DNA of 64,000 bases from positions 37,366,618-37,430,617 of the forward strand of contig JACBWW010000004.1 of assembly GCA_020086605.1 (NCBI GenBank). Reading direction: 5' to 3'. The DNA comes from Lanius collurio. Taxonomy: Eukaryota; Chordata; Aves; Passeriformes; Laniidae. Both the position numbers and the translations under genes were made by a program. Numbering within the stretch: position 1 is the stretch's first letter; every line of letters starts with the position of its first letter. The notes beneath the pieces are model-generated. The model was given only the letters and a program-made list of their open reading frames with translations, searched no databases and had not been told where the DNA came from. Below, piece by piece: positions 38,901 to 49,924 of this stretch.

Positions 38901-40153
38901 GTAGCTAACAGAACTAAACTGTGAATATATTTCTAATATATTACAACACTGCTTTATGTTAGCCAAGTTGACTATTATGTATTGTCATAATATTGTTTCT
39001 AATAGTTTTCTAGCATTTTTATGTTATGGCAGTGCCTTTGATAGTTTATGAGAAGCGCTATATGAGCACAAAATAAGAGAGGTCTGTCTCATTCAGATGC
39101 TGCAATGAGGGAAGCAATATATTTAATCCTCTTGATTTATAGCTATTGACTTTTATTTCTTTTAAAACTTTTTTACTGGGCTGAATACAAGAGCATTTGC
39201 CTTCAGAGTCATTCACTCCTTTAGATATGTAAAATAACACTGTATACAATGAGTCTCTGATCAATACAGAAAAATACAGTACATCAAAACAAAAATGACA
39301 GCAAACTGCTTAATATATTAAATAACCAAGCAGCACAAATGTGCTCAACTTCTCTGAATATTGCATTCGAAAATGTGATTCTGTAGCAAAAGTTCATGTT
39401 TAGAAGCAGTAGAAGTGAAAAAGAGTAGGTAATTTGTTTATCTTTGCAACTTCTGTTTGATCATTATTCAAGTTTTATAAAGACACAGATGCAGCATTAA
39501 GAAAATTGGGGGAGTAGAACCTCTTCCCTCCTGTCTTTGTTCTGGAATTCTGTGCCATTTTCCCCACAGAAAGCTCCACTTAGTCTATTTGAGTTTATTA
39601 TTGCATATCGTTATAGCTCTTTGGGGACCTGAGATATACTACTATTGAAAATTACCTTAACATGTCTAAACAGAGAAAAGCTTCATCATGGGCATTACAG
39701 AGAGGCAAGGATGGTCCTATCTCCAATCCTGTACACTGCCTTAAAAATAAGGTAGTCCTTTTTACGGCAAGGGATTGATAGCTAAACTAGAAAATACTGT
39801 TCAGTTGCTCAAGTATCCCTATTTAGTTTTGCTAGGAATGCTCAAGTATTGGCACCATACAGTTTACTATGTTTTGAGTTGTAAGCAAGGCATCTTCTTA
39901 TTTCTCCAGTCCTGATCTCTTCTAAGTGTATATTAGGTATATATTTGAAGTATATATTAAGCATTGCAACTAGCTGCTGAGTTCCACAATAATGATTAAT
40001 GTTGGCAAATATCCACTAGTGACAAATCTGGGAGCCGCCAAAATCCATTCCTTTAATGCAGCTAAAAGTTGAATTTAACATTACCAGTATGAAGAAGGGG
40101 TCTATAAGTAGAAATTTTCATTTGATACTCAATTGCTGATCATTTAAAGATGT

Positions 40154-40185
40154 AGTTTCAAAAAAAAAAAAAAAAAAAAGTTTCA
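40154..40185. repeat. Poly(A) run (20 bases) flanked by AGTTTCA direct repeats
   Basis: Twenty A residues (40160-40179) are bounded on both sides by the heptamer agtttca (40154-40160 and 40179-40185, each sharing one A with the run). A poly(A) tract between short direct repeats is the footprint expected of a minimal retroposition event. Chance or slippage is also possible. No retroelement body is present. Confidence 0.7.
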
Positions 40186-42589
40186 TGGTCCAAAAAGTTA
40201 AAGATGAGATTTGAACACTGAATTGGATTGATCTGTGTTAGTAATAACAATGTCAAACTGCATATTTACATTTTACATCCTGGATGGTTGCAGAGTGAAA
40301 TCAATGGTTATTCACTTGCTTACATCAAAACTTTTATTAACTTGATTAGCAGCAATAGAGTAGAAAGTATATGCTGGGTTTACGTATTTGTGCAAAGCAA
40401 TGACACCATTTCTGTGCCTCTGCTGTGTCAGAGTCAGATGATCAGAGTGTAGCTAATGAATCTCTTGAACAGTAGATCGAGATCAAATGATGGCTTGCAT
40501 CCTTTCTTAACTCCATGTTTGAAAAGTTCAGCTTCCTCCTGTTCTGTAACATTCCCAGACTTTTTTCCTTCTAATGGTTCTATTCAGACAAAATGCCACC
40601 AGAAATGTGTTTCTAAGGACCTTTCCACTGTCCCAGTATAACAGGCTGATGCGATTCAAACAGCTGAAGGCTAATAAGAAAATGTGAATATACCAGATGT
40701 AAAGCCATTCACAACAGGTGTATTTTTTTATATTTTTACTTTCTACTTTTACTTCATTAAAAAACCCCAATACGAATAAGGTTTTAGAAGGTGAAAAGAG
40801 AAATCAGATTTTCATGAGATTTAATCTGATGTGTGAGAAATGCAAACCTAATCTTCTATTTAGGAGTGCTTTGCTTGAACTTATTGGTATGCATCTTCCG
40901 TTCCACTTAGCTAAATGTGATCTTCAGCTTCCTTCATTTATGGATATGGAATATTAGACATTACTTGTCTTGCTTGCCAAAATTTCATATTTTCCTGAGT
41001 GAAGTGTGAACAGAGAATTTTCTATAGTAGAATCTAATGCGGAATTTGGTGAGAATTTCAGAGTTAAAACTGTGAGCTATGATGTCTACAGAATTAAATA
41101 ACAAAGAGACTTTGTTCCATCAAGCTTAGAACTGACTTCCTGAAAAAAGTATTCTAGGTTCACACAGGATATCACATTATTCATCCCTCTATTTTCAAAT
41201 TATTAATATAATCAAGAATCATGTTAAAACTAATTTAGGGATCACTCAGATGAGAATTTTTTCTTAATATAATGAAGGGTACAGCCTCCATTTTTAGTCT
41301 CAGAAGGAAATTTCAGTGTGTTTTCCAGGCATTTGTTACTTTTGATCTCTGAAGTCACCACAGAACAAACAAAAGAATAGGAAAAAGTGAATATTTTCAG
41401 AAAACAATTGACTTCAGTAAATATAGCCTTATCTGAAACCTCTTAATTCTGATGGAAGGACAGTCTGACTTTCAAGAGGCATGTTGGAGCTTTGCCTTTA
41501 TACTATGTTTCCTGTCCATTCAGGCATATGGAGATATACACACTTGAATTTTTTGTTTATTTTTTTTCATGCTAGCTTGGAATGAAAATTCTTGAGTGTT
41601 GATTAAATTGTATGCATAGATTTTTATGATTTCCACATTGCTACAGATAAAGCATAAACTTCAGAAATGTTGTAAACAAGTGAAATGAAATATAAGAAGG
41701 ACTCATTTAGAATGTAGAAGAGCTGAGGTTTTGCTAGAATATTTAAGATTTTTTTTTGAAAAAAATTATTAAATTACACCAGTTCAGAGGGAAGTTTCGG
41801 AGCTGTTGACATACAGGGCTTAGAACCACACCTGCCACACTGTCATTTCAAAGATATCACAGTTATCTCCAGTGCCCTGCAGATGAAAAGGACAAATTCA
41901 GTCTCACTGTTATACATTATGTTCTTCATTTGAAAAGGCTCTGTATTCCCTAATCATGCCTATGAATTTAGTGCATGTAAGGAATTATACTGAACTGGAT
42001 ATGTAGACAACTATGTTGATCCTTACAGTTTTCTCTCTATATATTTATTAATTATTTTGAGCATTAAAATGAAAATAAATTTATGAGGTCTGTAAAACTT
42101 ATTAATGGTAAATTAATTTGGAACTTCTTAGCTTTATTATTTTATCCAAATTTTAATCATTTTTTATGATGTTTGCTGTGTTACTCCCATGACAATTGCA
42201 ATAAAAGTGTGCATGCACAATCCTTTAACATCTCCACTTTTAACTTTCTTCATTTTCTGAGACAATCCTCACTGAAACAGAAATTTGCCATACTTCAACT
42301 TCTTTTTTTCCCCCTTCAAAAGGAATATAGTACATATATAAGGTTTGCTGTGGTAGAAAATTTTTATATTTCTAGTAAAATGTGGGAGAGATAGAATGGT
42401 TATACAGTATACATCAATATAAATAATATTATATTATTCTCAAGCACGTGATCATGTTTTAGTTATTCCTTCCCTTGCATTCACCATCCATTTAGACCTT
42501 GCCTCATTCTTTGCAGAAGATGATTTGAAAAAGGAATTTCAAAGACATTTTGGGATATTTTTTGAATGCTTCTTGCAACTGAAAGAAAC

Positions 42590-42605
42590 TTTTTTTTTTT
42601 TTTTT
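42590..42605. repeat. Poly(T) run, 16 bases
   Basis: An uninterrupted T run. No associated element was seen. Confidence 0.9.
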
Positions 42606-44497
42606 AAGTTAAAGCATGTTTCTTATGTTGTAGATACAATACAATTTTTCCTGCTAAAATTAGGAAGTTAAAACTCTTTCAATGCATATTTAGAACTCTC
42701 AGTATAAACAGCTGGAGATCTGGACACGGAGGGGAAGCAGACTATTGAGTGGAGCTCAGAAGTGCATCTGAAAAAGGAGGGTTCTTCCCTAGACCTGATT
42801 TTTTCCTCTGGCAGTAGGTAGAACAAAAAGAAGGGACGTCCAGGGCTAAATATTCCAGATGCCTTGACTTGTGCTGCTATTTGCATGTTTTACAGTCTGT
42901 CAGTTTCTCTCTGAAACAAGAATGTAAGCATTTATAATCTGACATTTGGTTTAACTTGGTATTATTTATATAAGCTAAAAAGAAAATTGATTAACTTTCC
43001 AATTTTTTTCCTCCTGCAACTCTGATGAGGTGTTTTCAGTCTCCTTTGATGTATTCTTACTCTGCATTCAATCAATGCTTCTGTATTCACTTTGTCTTGT
43101 AGTTCTATCCTTGCAATCTTCAAGAGCCTCATCATGTTCAGTTCTTTTAAAGACTTCGTGGAAAACACTGAACACAATTCTTCTTGGAAACAATTCTGCC
43201 ATCATCTCATTGATTTTGTCTTCATTAAAATAATTATTATTTTTTTTTTTATTTCTTATGTTTCTGACTCACCCTGTCCTTCTCTGCTCCAGTGGTTTCC
43301 CCATATACCCTCTGTCATTCTGTCTTCCAGACTGATGTTCTAGTTAGTAATTAGTCCTGGTCCTTGTGTCCTCTGCCTCTATTTCCACTCCATCCTGATA
43401 GAGTGGTACATTTTGCTTAAGTTTATTCTATCCTATTGTTAGCCCATATAACCTTTTAGGGGTTGTATGGTGAAATAGAAAGATCTATTTTAAAATTATT
43501 CTGCCTGTACAGGAAGGCTTGTTATTAACCTGAGAGTTATAACCTGCTTTCCCAGAAATCTCTGCAGTGAGAGGAATTGTAGCAGTGCAACCAAATGTGT
43601 GTTCAGGCGATGAAAATGTGGCTGGATACACAGGAGGGAGGATCTTCCTGAGAAAGACACAGTTGCCAAAAGAAATGGCTGCGGAACTATGGTCTATTCC
43701 CTTGCCATCTCTCCTTAGATCTTTCACTTTAACATTTAGCTAACTTTCTGAAAGTTAAAGACCCTCTCAGCTCATCTGTTTTGGAGTGATCTCCACTAGT
43801 CAGTATTAACAAGTCCCCCCAGGACAGGAGAGTGAAAAACAGCTGTGCTTATTGACTTCTTCATTTTGGGGGAGATGAAAACTGTTTACAGCAATTAAAG
43901 GTAATTTGAGTTTTCTGGGAAGTGTAAAAATTGGAGTAGGTAATAATAGTGTCTCTTATTTCACAGCCCTGCGGGGACTGAGCTGTTGCTCACTGATAGC
44001 TCTCTTTTTTAATCTTTGTGTGACCTCCATGGAATTTATGACTCCCAGTCAGAGAAATCAGTACTAATCTAGTGCCCTACTTGGTCTCAGATGTCACCTT
44101 TCTGTGAATAAAACATGTCATCTGCTCTTCTGCCTTTGCTCCTTTGGAACACCATCAGGAGAAGTGCAACGTGGAGTATTGGTATTACTAGGAGATGGCA
44201 GGAACATGAATCCATGCATGCCCAGAACTTGCTAAGCAGCTCAAGTTAGCTAAGCACAAGTAGACAGAAGCCAAGGATGTGAGATCTGGTCAGACAGAAC
44301 CTCAGGGTCAGGAATGACAAGTGATGAAGTAAAGATGGTGCCTTCTTACCTAGTTTTTCTCTTAGCTACCTTTACAGTCGGTTTTACTTACAGAGATATG
44401 TGTTTCATACAATTGTGCCAAATCTATGTTGCTGTGAGAGGAGGAGCTGGCTCCTGCTCCGTTGTAAGGATTGTGACTTGTCAGGAATTGTGTATTT

Positions 44498-44509
44498 GGG
44501 GGGGGGGGG
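44498..44509. repeat. Poly(G) run, 12 bases
   Basis: Twelve consecutive G residues on the plus strand, the only long G tract in the window. Such a run can adopt G-quadruplex structure between molecules, or within one strand together with nearby G groups, and it is also prone to sequencing length errors. Confidence 0.9.
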
Positions 44510-44636
44510 ATGATGTAAGGTGCTGAAAATTGTTGGGCTTGGTTTCCAATCTAGAGTTTGTGATCATATTACTTACAAGGAATGAGCATTCCTCCCCATC
44601 ACTGGATAAAAAAGACTTCAGTTTCTCTCTCTCCTG

Positions 44637-44693
44637 TTTTGTTTTTTTTTGGTTGGTTGGTTGGTTTGGTTTCAGTTTTTTTGTTGGTTAGCT
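44637..44693. repeat. T-rich tract with (GGTT)n
   Basis: A T9 run is followed by four GGTT units and then TTTGGTTTCAG and TTTTTTTGTTGG. It is the reverse-complement form of the A-rich CCAA tracts elsewhere in the window. Confidence 0.85.
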
Positions 44694-45111
44694 GCTTTGC
44701 TTTACTTTGTTTTTTACTTAAATTACCCACTGAGGGATATAGACTTTAAAAACAGGCTTAATTCTTTTCTCAGCATCTTTTTGGAGCTGATACCAATCTG
44801 GCTCCATCTCAAATGTTCTTACTGCTATTGCTGATCAAAGTAAATTCTTAGTAAATCTTAAGCTCTTTCAGGTGCTGCAAGACATCCCTCAATATCAGAG
44901 TGTGGGCTTGGTATGGTGAAATAAAATGAGGTATATTCACTGATTTTTTTTCAAGTTTTTAGTAGGGTAAAATTTGATACTTACATGATATGACTATAAT
45001 TTGAAATTAGTTCAATCATACCATATTCATCTTCTCAGTTTTAAGTTTACAAGGGAATTTTCTTCTCTTATTTCCTGATTTCTTTTCTGTCATTGTGCTT
45101 ATTTATTTGAT
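44694..45111. other. Short unique AT-rich stretch
   Basis: Nothing was recognised. If the minus-strand frame at 45238-45417 is transcribed, this stretch would lie immediately downstream of its putative poly(A) signal. Confidence 0.5.
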
Positions 45112-45117
45112 ATGTTC
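45112..45117 (-). promoter_or_regulatory. Possible poly(A) signal (AATAAA) for the minus-strand frame
   Basis: On the minus strand the hexamer AATAAA lies about 120 nt downstream of the stop codon at 45238-45240, a normal distance for a short 3' untranslated region. The hexamer is common by chance in AT-rich DNA, so it supports the frame only weakly. Confidence 0.25.
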
Positions 45118-45237
45118 ACATAACAAATGAATTTGACAATTTTGGCTACTACAATCCATATGATGTGAAAAGTGTTTCAATATAACCTAGAGAGAATAGG
45201 AGAAAACCCCAAGAAAATCAGACAGAAAGATTAAACG

Positions 45238-45417
45238 TTAGACCAAAGTCATCTCCTGCAGGGCATTGTACCACTCCAACACATCCCTCATTTTGGACAA
45301 CACTTCATCTACCTTTCCATTAAATACCTGCTTTTTATGAGGCCCAGAGCATTCACAGAAGTTCTGTTGTACCACTTCAAGTAATAAGGATAACTGACAC
45401 TGTGAGGGTCTAAGTAC
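45238..45417 (-). other. 59-codon protein-like open frame without ATG start; candidate terminal exon or gene relic
   Basis: Read on the minus strand, 59 sense codons (45417 down to 45241) end at a TAA (45238-45240). The composition is unlike that of the surrounding junk frames: it is rich in Glu, Lys, Asp, Val, Leu, Gln and Asn, with a predicted helical C-terminal part containing KVDEVLSKMRDVLEWYNAL and a final LQEMTLV. There is one in-frame ATG, about 17 codons from the end, so a start would have to come from an upstream exon. The possible acceptor (ccctcacag, just inside the frame) has a weak pyrimidine tract. An AATAAA follows the stop at about 120 nt. I do not recognise the protein. It could be the last coding exon of a gene, a processed-pseudogene fragment, a decayed transposase, or chance. 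Confidence 0.3.
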
Positions 45418-46899
45418 TTATATGTTCAGTTTCAAGTTTAGGCTTTACAGTGACTAGTGCTTTCCAAAATTCAGATCTCTAACTTAACGTTGCAAGATGT
45501 AACTTTTTTATGTCTGAAGGCTCAGATATTTGGCATATTATAAATGTAAGAGAAAAAAATAGCTGCATTTTGAAACCAAGATTGTAGAAAATTATTTTGA
45601 AAAAAATCTTCCCAATAGCATCTCATTCTCTCTGGTTATAGACCCTGTTTCACTCTGAGCTCAGAAAGTACCTGGACATGTACATAGTTGAGAAGTTAAT
45701 CAGTAGCACTGCTTTACTTCACGTGCAAATAGCTGGCTGTTGGGGAGCTAAAGCCTCTAAGATGAACGATAAAAAAAATAAGAGGTAGTGTTAAAAATAC
45801 TGTGATTTACCTTGCTTTTTTCTTTTGGATGAAACAAGAAAAACTGATATGGAAACTTTGATTTTATATTGGTGTCTTAGCAGTAGCTTCCTTTAATGCA
45901 TGTCTTCAAAAAGTGTGGTGTTTTGAAGAGAAACTATGATCACACTTATATGGACAGTAAGCAACAAGTGATTAATGGTGATGATCAGAATTGAAAAGAA
46001 TGGGAAAGATGACAAGCAGAAGAAAGCAAGATGAGCATCTGTATTGTTTATTAAAGAGCTCTGTGGTAATCAGGTTTTAGAGATTTGGCATTTTAAAATT
46101 TTAACTGCTTTCTTAAGTGATATATGCAGTGTGGGAGATGCAGTTACATTGCTGCAAGCAAAGCTGCAGCAAAAATATATGCTGTAGATAAGTGTTTAAA
46201 ATGACAGTGGTGCGTGCACAGAAGAAACCTGACAAGTTGTGAAAATTGGAACTGTTTCGCTATATCACTTCTTCTATGATATTCTGGGAACTATGATAAA
46301 AGGAAACAAGAATAATCCTAATGAAACATGATCTCTTCTCTATGCCAAACTACTAGAAACTGAATCTGACTGGCTGCTGCACTGATGACATTTTTTAATC
46401 CAATTTAATGGATTCCAGCTCTTGTCTGGGCAGCTGTTGCAGCCTCCCATTGATTGCATCCTATATCATCTTTTTATCTGCCTGTTTTGCATTTCAGTTT
46501 TCATCTCCACCTCATTTTACCTCTTGTGATCAGGTGGTTATCTAGCAAATGTCTACTATGAAAATAATACAAATAATGCATGTAATTTTCTGTAATTATT
46601 CTATGGCACCTCCAGCTCACGTTAGGCTGTTGTCTCAGTTGATAACTGAATCACACTTCCGAGATAGAACTTGTTATTTATTTTCCATGTTTTCCAGGCT
46701 CAGTGTGCTCATTGCTCCTCACTGAGTTTTGATCCTTTACTGCAGTTACTTTTAAATCTGTGATGGTCCAAACCCACTTTCATAGATAGAATATATATTT
46801 TTTCTTACTATCTTCTTCATAAAAGAAAGTTGAAATCTCAGTTCATTGTCTCCAAGCGAACTGAGAGGCCCAGCCTTTTCTTTTACTACTGTTTTGTAT

Positions 46900-47060
46900 A
46901 TGCACTCTTGGGTATGTCACTTAAGCTGCCCATGCCTATGTTTAATGGTGTTTAAAATGAGTACCATAATACTTAATTCACTGGATTATTGTGATCTAAT
47001 TAATTAATCCTTTGAAAAATCCATTGAAGTTCCCATTTATAAGGTGCTTTATAAATATGC
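46900..47060 (+). mobile_element. MIR/CORE-SINE-like relic
   Basis: The order of blocks follows the MIR pattern. CTTGGGTATGTCACTTAAG..GCCCATGCCT parallels CTTGGGCAAGTCACTTAACCTCTCTGTGCCTCA. Then come TTTAAAATGAGTACCATAATACTTA (MIR: TAAAATGGGGATAATAATAC), GATTATTGTGATCTAATTAA (MIR: GTTGTTGTGAGGATTAA), and finally GGTGCTTTATAAATATGC, like the AAAGCGCTTTGA/TATATAA end of amniote copies. It is ancient, divergent and inactive. The call is from memory of the consensus, so a profile search would settle it. Confidence 0.65.
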
Positions 47061-47459
47061 AACAGTCATAGCAATAAATTTATTTTATTTCCTGGGTTTC
47101 AGCCCAGTATCTTATGGACTTGGAAATGCTACTTTGTTTTACTCTCCCCACACATAGAGCTTCCTTTTGTGGATCATAAATAAGTTCTTTCACATCTCAG
47201 ATCTACTTCTACGTAATGATTGTTTCTTGTGCATAGATGTATCAAAGAGAATTTTAAAGATTTGTTATTCATATTCCATATGAACCACTGGAGTCCTTCA
47301 TTCTAAAATAATCCTCTTGAAAAATGTAGACTATTCTCCTTTCAACCTTGTCTGCAGTTTAGAAGCATGCAGTGAAGATGTGCTGCTTACAGGTGAGGGA
47401 TACTTCCTGCACTTAGAGTTTTAAAGAGGCCTGAACATGTGGATTGTTATTAATACTGA
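47061..47459. other. Short unique stretch between MIR-like and CR1 relics
   Basis: No feature was recognised. Confidence 0.5.
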
Positions 47460-47775
47460 TTGGTACCATAAAATATTACCATACAGCACTCCAGGTGGGG
47501 CCTCACCAGAGCAGAGCAGAGGGGCAGAATCCCCTCCCTTGCCCTGCTGACCACAGTGCTTTGGATGCAGCCCAGGATCTCTTTGGCTTTCTGGGCTGCA
47601 CACGTACATTGCTGGGTCTTGTTCAGCTTTTCATCCACCAGAACCCTTCTCAGCAGGGTTGCTCTCCATCCTTTCATCCCTCAGCCCACATTGACACCAG
47701 GGGTTGCCCTGACCCAAGTGCAGGAGCTTCCACTTGGCCTTATTAAACTTCATGAGATTCACATGGATGCAGTAC
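47460..47775 (-). mobile_element. CR1 LINE internal fragment (post-RT part of ORF2)
   Basis: Minus-strand translation shows the CR1 ORF2 blocks in order: MKFNKAKWKLLHLGQGNP, then (after a small deletion and frameshift) [26 protein letters not shown] and a final [19 protein letters not shown] (open frame 47450-47677). The similarity stops abruptly after this last block, and the C-terminal 130 or so residues and the 3' tail of CR1 are absent. The copy is therefore missing both ends, and at least one frameshift makes it inactive. Plus-strand open frames across it (47444-47879) are reverse shadows. Confidence 0.93.
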
Positions 47776-49439
47776 TGCAGCAAATTGTCTGTTTCAATTT
47801 CCTTTCTGTATTAAAATCTATTCCAGTTTTGTATGTGACAAGAATCTTATCTCACAATGTAAGTACATCTTGTACATAAGTAAAAATGTGGCTGTACTCA
47901 GTACTATTAAGATCAGGACCCAAGCGTGGCATCCTCATCCTGTGTTAGAGCAAAATACTGCATTTTATTTATATCTTATTTAGACTGTTGGCTTGCCTTA
48001 ATTTCAAATTATTCCACTAGCAAATTCATGAGAATGAAGAATTAGGACAATTTAACAGCTGAAGTGGTTTTGTAGAAAATTGCCAAGTTATTGGCATCAC
48101 TTACAATTTGCCTGGCACTGTTATATCTAATGTAAGATGACTAATTTTATTAAGGCTGAAATATTAGCTGTAGGAGGGGCAGAAAACTGAGGCTATAGTT
48201 CTTTACTCAGCTATTGCTTAACCACTTCTATTTATCAGTCAAGAAAGAATTAAATAATATTTAATTATCTATACAAATATAGTTGACACCAGTTTATGTG
48301 AGTTTGTGAAACTAAAAGAACAGAACTGGCAGAACCTTCCTAATATGCCTGAGAGCAATATTAACATTACTTGAGTTTGGGGAATAAAATAGGGAAAATA
48401 TTAATAGACTGCCAGAGAATAGCACTTGTAATATTATAGTAAGAATTATTCTGCATGTCTTTCACATGCCTTTACAAATATTGGAAACACAGTATCTGCA
48501 AACTTTAATTATATCCTCACTGCTCCACCGAGAGTTAACGTTTTTAACCCTGATGAAATGAAAAGTCTTGTAGCAGTATTTTTTTTTATAGAACTTCAAA
48601 CTGTCTCTTAATCTTGGGAAAAAAAACAGAAAAACCAGAACATAGTCTTTTTTTCTGTATTTATATTTAATTTGCAGTAATACCTCAGGCATTTTAAACA
48701 TTTACTTATATAACCATGTAAAACACTGAGTTAAGTTTATAGCATGACCAAAATAAGCATGAATTCATGAAGTCTAAAATTTAGGAAGTGTTTTATAACA
48801 GATGAGAATAAATTCTAAAATTCAGGTTGTTATCCTTCAGCTGTACAGTCTCAACTAACAAATTGCTACTTGCAGGTGTAATTCAGTTTTATAGTAGGAA
48901 TATAATTGTTTTCAACATGGGGTCCATATGATAGCTCCACACATTGTTGCTGCATTTTTTTTTTGGAGGAATTTATGTGATATGAAACATTTGAATATTT
49001 TCTCAGTTTCCTGTAAATTAGGAAGCAATTAATCAAAGAATACATGAGAGATTGATTTTATTGTATCAAGGCTTGGATTTCTGAAAGTACTTATAAAATA
49101 GTAACATCTCTAACGGGTGCTGATGGCTGGGCCTAAGAAAAAGCATCTGTTTTCAAAATTCTGACCCTGGTTAATTCTGTGAAAGCCCATAGGGATTGAG
49201 AGACATTAGAGATACTGTAGCTTGAACCTTGATCTTTTGCATTTCTTTCTTCTAATAGCTCTACATTAAATACAAAGGATTTTTTAAAATGGAAAAATAC
49301 TGCTGAAGAGATGATAGATATTAAAAAAAATAGAGAACATGAGGAAACACTGTGCAATTGGTAGTTTAATTTCTAAGTCTTTCTGCTCTGGTTTTATTAT
49401 TCTCTGTATTTAAATATTAATAGAGTCAGTGCTACTTAA
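47776..49439. other. Unique AT-rich stretch
   Basis: No gene or transposon was recognised. The open frames are under 80 codons and without motifs. Confidence 0.55.
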
Positions 49440-49830
49440 GCAAAGTCATTCGTATCATCTCACTAGCCTACATGGAATCAAGGCAGAATGAACTTCTGCT
49501 CTCTAAGTGAGCAGGAGATAACAGTGCAGCATGACACAGAAACGATTGAATTTGCCAGCAGTGTTTGTGCAATGCTTGCTAATTTACAAGGGCATTTTCA
49601 AATGATTCAGTGGCTGGGATTCCTTGGGGGCAGTTCTCTTGGGCACTGAAACTGAATCAACATTTAAATGGTTTTACTTTTGGAGTAGCTTAGAAAAATC
49701 GTAAGTAAATAGATTTTTTCATAATTAATACAGCAACGGCAAATCATGCAAGCATCATTTGCTTTTCGAAAGGAGAGAAAACTGTTCTCATTTGGCTGGG
49801 CATTTTGCACTGTGTTTGTTAAAACTGTGA
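49440..49830. promoter_or_regulatory. Possible conserved non-coding / regulatory stretch (speculative)
   Basis: This block has few homopolymers, a more even base composition than its neighbours, and a clustering of motifs typical of developmental enhancers: an ATAATTAATAC homeodomain-type core near 49721, CAAATGATTCAG, an AATCATGCAAGCATCATTTGC block at about 49741-49762, and TTTGCAC. This is an impression from reading, not a measured conservation. It lies about 50 bp from the exon candidate at 49881-49924, in its presumed downstream intron. Confidence 0.2.
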
Positions 49831-49880
49831 AAAAAATGTAAAATGCAGGTTGCTGAAATAAGATGAGTCCAAGTACTCAC

Positions 49881-49924
49881 TGATCTGGATGAATCAACTC
49901 CCCTTTTAGTAAATAATGAATCTG
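49881..49924 (-). other. Candidate 44-nt internal exon
   Basis: On the minus strand a strong acceptor (ctcgatttctttcctccacag, with possible branch sites ctgac and cttac just upstream) is followed by 44 nt and an excellent donor (ATCA|gtgagtac). Two of three frames are open: QIHYLLKGELIHPD plus two bases, or DSLFTKRGVDSSRS after two leading bases. The third has a stop. 44 nt is not a multiple of three, so skipping would shift the frame. The peptide is not one I can assign to a gene. Splice-like pairs also occur by chance in 64 kb, so this remains a candidate. Confidence 0.35.

Larger units (their letters stand above)
35946..44497. other. Long unique non-coding stretch
   Basis: More than 8 kb without a recognisable gene, RNA or transposon. 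Poly(A)/poly(T) runs at 40160-40179 and 42590-42605 are listed separately. The open frames present (60-85 codons, both strands) are unrelated to families I know. The region is AT-rich throughout and probably intronic or intergenic. Confidence 0.6.

Noticed and set aside
39048..39067. GAAGCGCTATATGAGCAC resembling the MIR 3' end
   Set aside because: Only a short match; no upstream MIR blocks were found in order.
47444..47879. Plus-strand open frames of 100 and 107 codons
   Set aside because: Reverse shadows of the minus-strand CR1 ORF2 fragment.
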